Positions 43,585 to 47,727 of a stretch of DNA of 47,727 nt are shown here, piece after piece. A program made the position numbers and the translations under genes. A model generated the notes under the pieces. The model saw only the letters and a program-made list of their open reading frames with translations, had not been told where the DNA came from and ran no database searches. Origin of the DNA: an uncultured Shewanella sp. (lineage in GTDB: Bacteria; Pseudomonadota; Gammaproteobacteria; Enterobacterales; Shewanellaceae); NCBI RefSeq assembly GCF_947491715.1, contig NZ_CANLKR010000039.1, forward strand, positions 1 to 47,727, given 5' to 3'. Each line of letters starts with the position of its first letter. Position 1 is the stretch's first letter.

Positions 43585-46434
43585 TTACAATTTAATCACT
43601 TCAATAGGGTAACCTAATTGCTCAATTTGAGCTTCAATTTTGGCTTTATCTCCGACAATTAAAATAATCATATCATCTAAAATCAATTCCTTAGACGCCA
43701 GCTCATTCAATTTCTCTTTAGAAATAGACTGAATAATGTCACTCTGCTTTACAGTAAAGTCTTCATCTAAATGATATCGTTGAATTAAACGCATAAAGGT
43801 GGCTTTTTGATATGGCGTTTCATAATCTAACGCTTCACTTTGCGAAATAGAATTACGCATAAAACTCAGCTCTTTATCCGTCATACCAAACTGCTGATAA
43901 CGTGTTATCTCTTTGATGAGCTCTTTCACTGAGGCTGCTGTCACATCAGCACGTACACTGGTTGTCGCTTCAAAGTAGCCTTGTTCAATCCCCCCATCAA
44001 AAAAACTTCTCGCCCCGTAGGTGTAACCTTTATCTTCTCTCAAATTCAAATTTATCCGACTATTGAATGCCCCGCCCAGTGGATAATTCATCAAATTAGA
44101 TTTAAAAAATAAACCCGTTGCATCATAAGGCAACGCACGTTTTCCTATTTTAATCACAGATTGTGCTGCATCAGGTTTATCCAAAATATATATGGTACCA
44201 CCTTTTAGTTTAGGTAAAGGACCTAACGGAGGTAAGTGACTCGCTTTGCCTGTCCAATGTGAAAAGCCTGCTAATTTAGACATCAATGCCTGTTGCTTTA
44301 AATTCCCGACAGCAACAAACTGAGCGTTCTTTGCCGTATATTGCTCTTCATAGAAAGCTTCAACATCTTTTAATGTTAGTTTATTAATCGTTGCTAACGT
44401 GCCTGTTCCATTCACGCCCAATGCATTATTATCACCAAAAAGTAAATGACTAAAAGCGGTATTTGCCAGATAGCTGGGTTCTGATTGCATGTGCTGCAAA
44501 CTTTTCAACATTTGTTCTTTAACGCGAATAAAATCAGCTTCTTTAAATCCAGGTTGAAACAATTTCTCTTCCACAATTGCCAAGGTTTCATCCAAACGAG
44601 AAGTCAAGCAAGACACTTGAATGTAACTTTGATAATCACTCGCCCCAAAACTCACTTGGCTTCCTAGCATTTCAAGCGCTTGTGTTAACTCTTCTGTACT
44701 CCTAGAACGACTAGATTCATTCATCATTGACGCAGTGATTTTAGCCAATCCCGCTTTGTTCACATCAACGAGTCGATGACCGCCACTAAGGTAAATCATC
44801 AGCTCTGTCGTTGGGGTTTCATTGCTTTGAGTGCCTATAACTTGAATACCATTTTCAAGTTGTTTCTTCCAAATGACGGGGGCTTTTAACACAAGTGCAG
44901 GACCTGCAGAAGGCATCTTTGTTCGATCGAAACTAGATTCAATTTGCTGAATTGATGAAGGAGCTTCAACCACATTTTGCACACTCACTTCAGACTCTGG
45001 AACAAAAGTATCAGGCTTAGCAATCAAGTTTCTCTTGCCCATAGGAACAACACTCATTACCACCATAGGTTTATCTTTAATATAGGTATCAAAGACTCTC
45101 ATTACATCTTCACGAGTCACACTCGCATAGCGTTTAAGATCTGAAGCAATCATATCGGGATCGCCAGAAAAAGTTTGATTATAAGCTAACATTGACACTT
45201 TCCCTGACACACTTTGAAGCCCAAAAATAGTAGAAGCTTCAAATTGTACTTTGACTTTATCTAAATCTTCTTGCGTGACCCCACGCTGCTCAAATTCATT
45301 AATAGAATTCAAAATACGTTGCTCTAAATTACCTAAATTTGCTTCTTTATCCGGATTAGCCACCGCATATAAAGTAAATTGGCACGCCAACTCTTGACAA
45401 GGATGATTAACACCAGCTTGAACAGCATAACCCGTCTTGACTAAATTTTTATATAATAAAGATGTCTTCCCCCCTCCTAAAATATTCGCCAACAAATCGA
45501 GTGCAGCTTCATCAGGATGCCTAGCATAAACAGTAGGGAAAGCAATTCTTAATAAGGGTAAATAAACTCTATCTTCCATTGATAAGTAACGAGTTTTATC
45601 AAGTTTAACTAACGTCTTTTTAGCTGATTTGACCTCAGGTCCTCTTGGGATCTCACCAAAATATTTATTCACCCATTGTAGCGTTTGCGCTTCATCAAAA
45701 TCCCCCCCTATGGTAAGAGTCGCATTATTAGGACTATACCAACGTTGAAAAAACGCTCTCACGTCCCCTAACTCTGCTCGATTTAAGTCCTCAGGCCAGC
45801 CAATAACTGGCCAAGAATACGGATGTTCTTTCGGATAAAATGCCTGATTAAAGCGTTCGCCCATTTGCCCGTAAGGCTGATTATCAATACGCTGAGCCCG
45901 CTCATTCTTCACAGTTTCTCTTTGTACTTCAAACTTTTTCTCTGTCAAAGCGGGAAGAAAGAATCCCATTCTATCGGATTCCAACCACAGCATCTTCTCA
46001 AGCTGGTTACTGGGCACCGTTTCAAAATAATTGGTTCTATCTGTGTTAGTGGTACCATTTAATGTCCCACCCGCTTCAGTAACAGTTTTAAAGTGCTGCT
46101 CATCTGCAACATGTTCCGAGCCTTGAAACATCATGTGCTCAAACAAATGTGCAAAACCTGAACGACCCGCTGATTCTCTAGCAGAACCCACGTGGTAAGT
46201 GACATCCACTGTCACAAGAGGATCGGAATGATCTTGGTGTAATATGACAATTAATCCATTAGCCAACTGATATTTACGAAAGGAGATCCCAACTTGCGAT
46301 CCTGTCTGTTTACTGGTTTCCAATAACTCCACTCCCTTGGGTAAAGTTGATTGTACCGTTTTGTCTGCACAAGCAACTAAAATAGCAGCCATTCCCACCG
46401 CCAAAAACCATGTTTTCAATGTCTTTCCTCTCAT
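43585..46434 (-). CDS. M16 family zinc metalloprotease, lipoprotein
   Basis: This 949-residue pitrilysin-type protease is made of two M16 halves. The N-terminal half holds the inverted zinc motif HLFEH (His96, Glu99, His100) with a downstream ligand Glu expected about 75 residues on (TVKNERAQRI). The C-terminal half lacks the motif and is the usual inactive partner. An N-terminal signal with lipobox LVAC (Cys22) indicates a lipoprotein of the periplasm or outer membrane. Substrates are probably peptides, but none can be named. The ATG at 46434 lacks an obvious ribosome site; a TTG five codons later has AGAGGAAAG just upstream. Confidence 0.92.
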   Translation of the reverse strand: MRGKTLKTWFLAVGMAAILVACADKTVQSTLPKGVELLETSKQTGSQVGISFRKYQLANGLIVILHQDHSDPLVTVDVTYHVGSARESAGRSGFAHLFEHMMFQGSEHVADEQHFKTVTEAGGTLNGTTNTDRTNYFETVPSNQLEKMLWLESDRMGFFLPALTEKKFEVQRETVKNERAQRIDNQPYGQMGERFNQAFYPKEHPYSWPVIGWPEDLNRAELGDVRAFFQRWYSPNNATLTIGGDFDEAQTLQWVNKYFGEIPRGPEVKSAKKTLVKLDKTRYLSMEDRVYLPLLRIAFPTVYARHPDEAALDLLANILGGGKTSLLYKNLVKTGYAVQAGVNHPCQELACQFTLYAVANPDKEANLGNLEQRILNSINEFEQRGVTQEDLDKVKVQFEASTIFGLQSVSGKVSMLAYNQTFSGDPDMIASDLKRYASVTREDVMRVFDTYIKDKPMVVMSVVPMGKRNLIAKPDTFVPESEVSVQNVVEAPSSIQQIESSFDRTKMPSAGPALVLKAPVIWKKQLENGIQVIGTQSNETPTTELMIYLSGGHRLVDVNKAGLAKITASMMNESSRSRSTEELTQALEMLGSQVSFGASDYQSYIQVSCLTSRLDETLAIVEEKLFQPGFKEADFIRVKEQMLKSLQHMQSEPSYLANTAFSHLLFGDNNALGVNGTGTLATINKLTLKDVEAFYEEQYTAKNAQFVAVGNLKQQALMSKLAGFSHWTGKASHLPPLGPLPKLKGGTIYILDKPDAAQSVIKIGKRALPYDATGLFFKSNLMNYPLGGAFNSRINLNLREDKGYTYGARSFFDGGIEQGYFEATTSVRADVTAASVKELIKEITRYQQFGMTDKELSFMRNSISQSEALDYETPYQKATFMRLIQRYHLDEDFTVKQSDIIQSISKEKLNELASKELILDDMIILIVGDKAKIEAQIEQLGYPIEVIKL

Positions 46435-46520
46435 CAGTGCCTACTTATATGTTTTGTGTCTATCAAATACCATGAAAAGGTTAAAATATACAGCGAGTTA
46501 ATCACTGTGTTTTCTAACCA

Positions 46521-46940
46521 TTACCAATACCAAACCAAGATCACAATAGCAAGGTAACGAACTAACTTACCGATAAAAATCATGATCATTGATTGAAAAA
46601 ACACAATCCGCATCCAACCTGCAAACAAACAAAGTACATCCCCAATGATCGGTACCCAAGCTAATAGTAATGCCCAATAACCATAACGTTGGATTAAATT
46701 CATACCTTGCTTATATTTTCCTTTTGACATTTCCTCTGGCGATATAGCAAAACGCCCTAAATAACCTAAATAATAACTGGTCATTGCACCTAAAGAATTG
46801 CCAATAGTAGCCATAGCAACTAACGCTTCCCAAGAAACTTTCTGCTCATTCAACATCGCAATCAACAAAAGCTCTGAACCACCGGGTAGCAAAGTGGCGG
46901 CTAAAAATGCTGCACTGAACATCAACCATAGCTCAGCCAT
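46521..46940 (-). CDS. YqaA-type SNARE-associated (VTT/DedA-like) membrane protein
   Basis: This 139-residue inner-membrane protein has about four hydrophobic segments. It carries the VTT/DedA-like pattern LAATLLPGGSELLL, IGNSLGAMTSYYLGYLGRF and LLLAWVPIIGDVLCLFAGWMR. Length and motifs match YqaA of E. coli, also found near gshA there. DedA-related proteins are implicated in lipid carrier recycling, but YqaA itself has no assigned role. The Trp-Tyr-Trp end is complete. Confidence 0.85.
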   Translation of the reverse strand: MAELWLMFSAAFLAATLLPGGSELLLIAMLNEQKVSWEALVAMATIGNSLGAMTSYYLGYLGRFAISPEEMSKGKYKQGMNLIQRYGYWALLLAWVPIIGDVLCLFAGWMRIVFFQSMIMIFIGKLVRYLAIVILVWYW

Positions 46941-47340
46941 ATTATCTACTCCACTTAAAAACCACTTTTATTTCTATTAATCACAAAAATATAAAATTAA
47001 ACATCGAAGTGAAAACAAACACAAGAAAAAAAATCAGTAGAAACAGATGAATACTAATTTTAAATACAAAAGTAACCACAGTAACGATTTAAACATAAAA
47101 ATAAACAACATCTTCTTCGAACCAATGCCAACACAAGTTAGTACCACTGGCAATTAAACACAATTTGTTACCATGACTTCGCCGCCCATTGTTTCTCTTA
47201 TGAAAGAAACATCTACCAAAGAAATATTAAATACAACAATTACGTATATCGATTAAAAATAAAAATCCAGAGAAAAAACAAACAAAATAGTTTTTTTTAT
47301 TTTATACTTTTCAATAGTCTATCTCTTTAACGGTGAAATA
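46941..47340. other. AT-rich intergenic region
   Basis: A 400-base AT-rich gap lies between divergent genes. No convincing RNA gene or small frame was seen. It should carry the yqaA-like promoter and that of the 61-residue membrane protein, but no clear -35/-10 pair stands out. Confidence 0.4.
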
Positions 47341-47526
47341 ATGGCAAAATTATTTATTCTTCCTGCTCTACTATCCTTAGGTTGGATACTGTTTTTAAGC
47401 TACCACGGGATCCCTTTAAAACAAGGAAAAAAAGGATTCATTTATATTATCTCGATTAGTGCAACTATCATCATTGCGTTGACATTATTACTTTGGCTCA
47501 CATCAGGACAGAATCTTCGTGGTTAA
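47341..47526 (+). CDS. Small membrane protein, 61 residues
   Basis: This protein has two hydrophobic segments (about residues 4-22 and 33-54) joined by a basic turn (KQGKKG) and a short polar tail (TSGQNLRG), so it is probably a two-span inner-membrane protein. I do not recognise the family. GGTGAAATA before the ATG gives a moderate ribosome site. A terminator follows at 47598. The hydrophobic pattern and lysine-rich turn favour coding over chance. Confidence 0.6.
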   Translation: MAKLFILPALLSLGWILFLSYHGIPLKQGKKGFIYIISISATIIIALTLLLWLTSGQNLRG

Positions 47527-47597
47527 AAAAGAAATCAAATAATAAAGAGATTGAAAGCACCGATAACATTATTGTTCAGTCATTTTTCTACAGATAC

Positions 47598-47625
47598 AAA
47601 AAAACCGCTTGAAAGCGGTTTTTTT
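47598..47625. terminator. Bidirectional terminator
   Basis: A 12-bp perfect stem (AACCGCT core with A7 and T7 flanks) and TGAA loop lies between the small membrane protein (+) and tRNA-Ser (-). Both strands present a T run after the stem, so it can end both transcripts. Confidence 0.88.
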
Positions 47626-47650
47626 GTCACAATAATTGTGATGATAATGT

Positions 47651-47727
<77 letters not shown>

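Overview
The window looks like chromosomal DNA of a marine gammaproteobacterium, most likely Shewanella or a close relative. This is inferred from the pfaA-B-C-D polyunsaturated fatty acid synthase cluster, the bamE/rnfH-ratA/smpB-ssrA block with tmRNA tag ANDDNYALAA, AT-rich intergenic DNA and a split borosin gene pair of the SonM/SonA kind. No complete species marker is present. No phage, integrase, transposase gene or CRISPR array was seen.

Region 1 (1-13366, + strand) holds the 3' end of pfaA, then pfaB, pfaC and pfaD. They are tightly packed (pfaA/pfaB and pfaB/pfaC overlap) and end near a strong hairpin. Together they encode a polyketide-synthase-like complex that makes EPA- or DHA-type fatty acids. 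The phosphopantetheinyl transferase (pfaE) that must activate the ACP repeats is not in the window.

Region 2 (13454-23003, mostly - strand) is accessory. It holds a double-CDGSH/glutamate-synthase-domain fusion, a sulfotransferase, a GyrI-like ligand-binding protein, a Spo0M protein, a DUF2789 protein (+), a penicillin-acylase-type Ntn amidase, an M20D amidohydrolase and an unrecognised protein.

Region 3 (23066-30806, - strand) is the most interesting part. Three paralogous membrane TPR-GGDEF proteins lie downstream of a two-gene split borosin locus: a SAM-dependent backbone alpha-N-methyltransferase (sonM-like) and its separate 68-residue precursor (sonA-like, predicted C-terminal core around YVIYPN). 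Two 267-bp elements with 25-bp terminal inverted repeats lie in the GGDEF array. One of them supplies the last codons and stop of the distal GGDEF gene. The sonA stop region carries 14 bases identical to an end of this element.

Region 4 (31574-34059) is the conserved block bamE (+), ratA-rnfH (-), smpB (+) and ssrA (tmRNA).

Region 5 (34629-47653) is mixed housekeeping and signalling. It holds a CBS-pair protein, a NarL-type response regulator without an adjacent kinase, an MFS exporter, hpf, purE, a GAF protein with a degenerate GGDEF domain, a lytic-transglycosylase-like lipoprotein, a small lipoprotein overlapping gshA, gshA, an M16 lipoprotein protease, a yqaA-type membrane protein and a 61-residue membrane protein. 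The window ends inside a tRNA-Ser(GCU) gene on the - strand.
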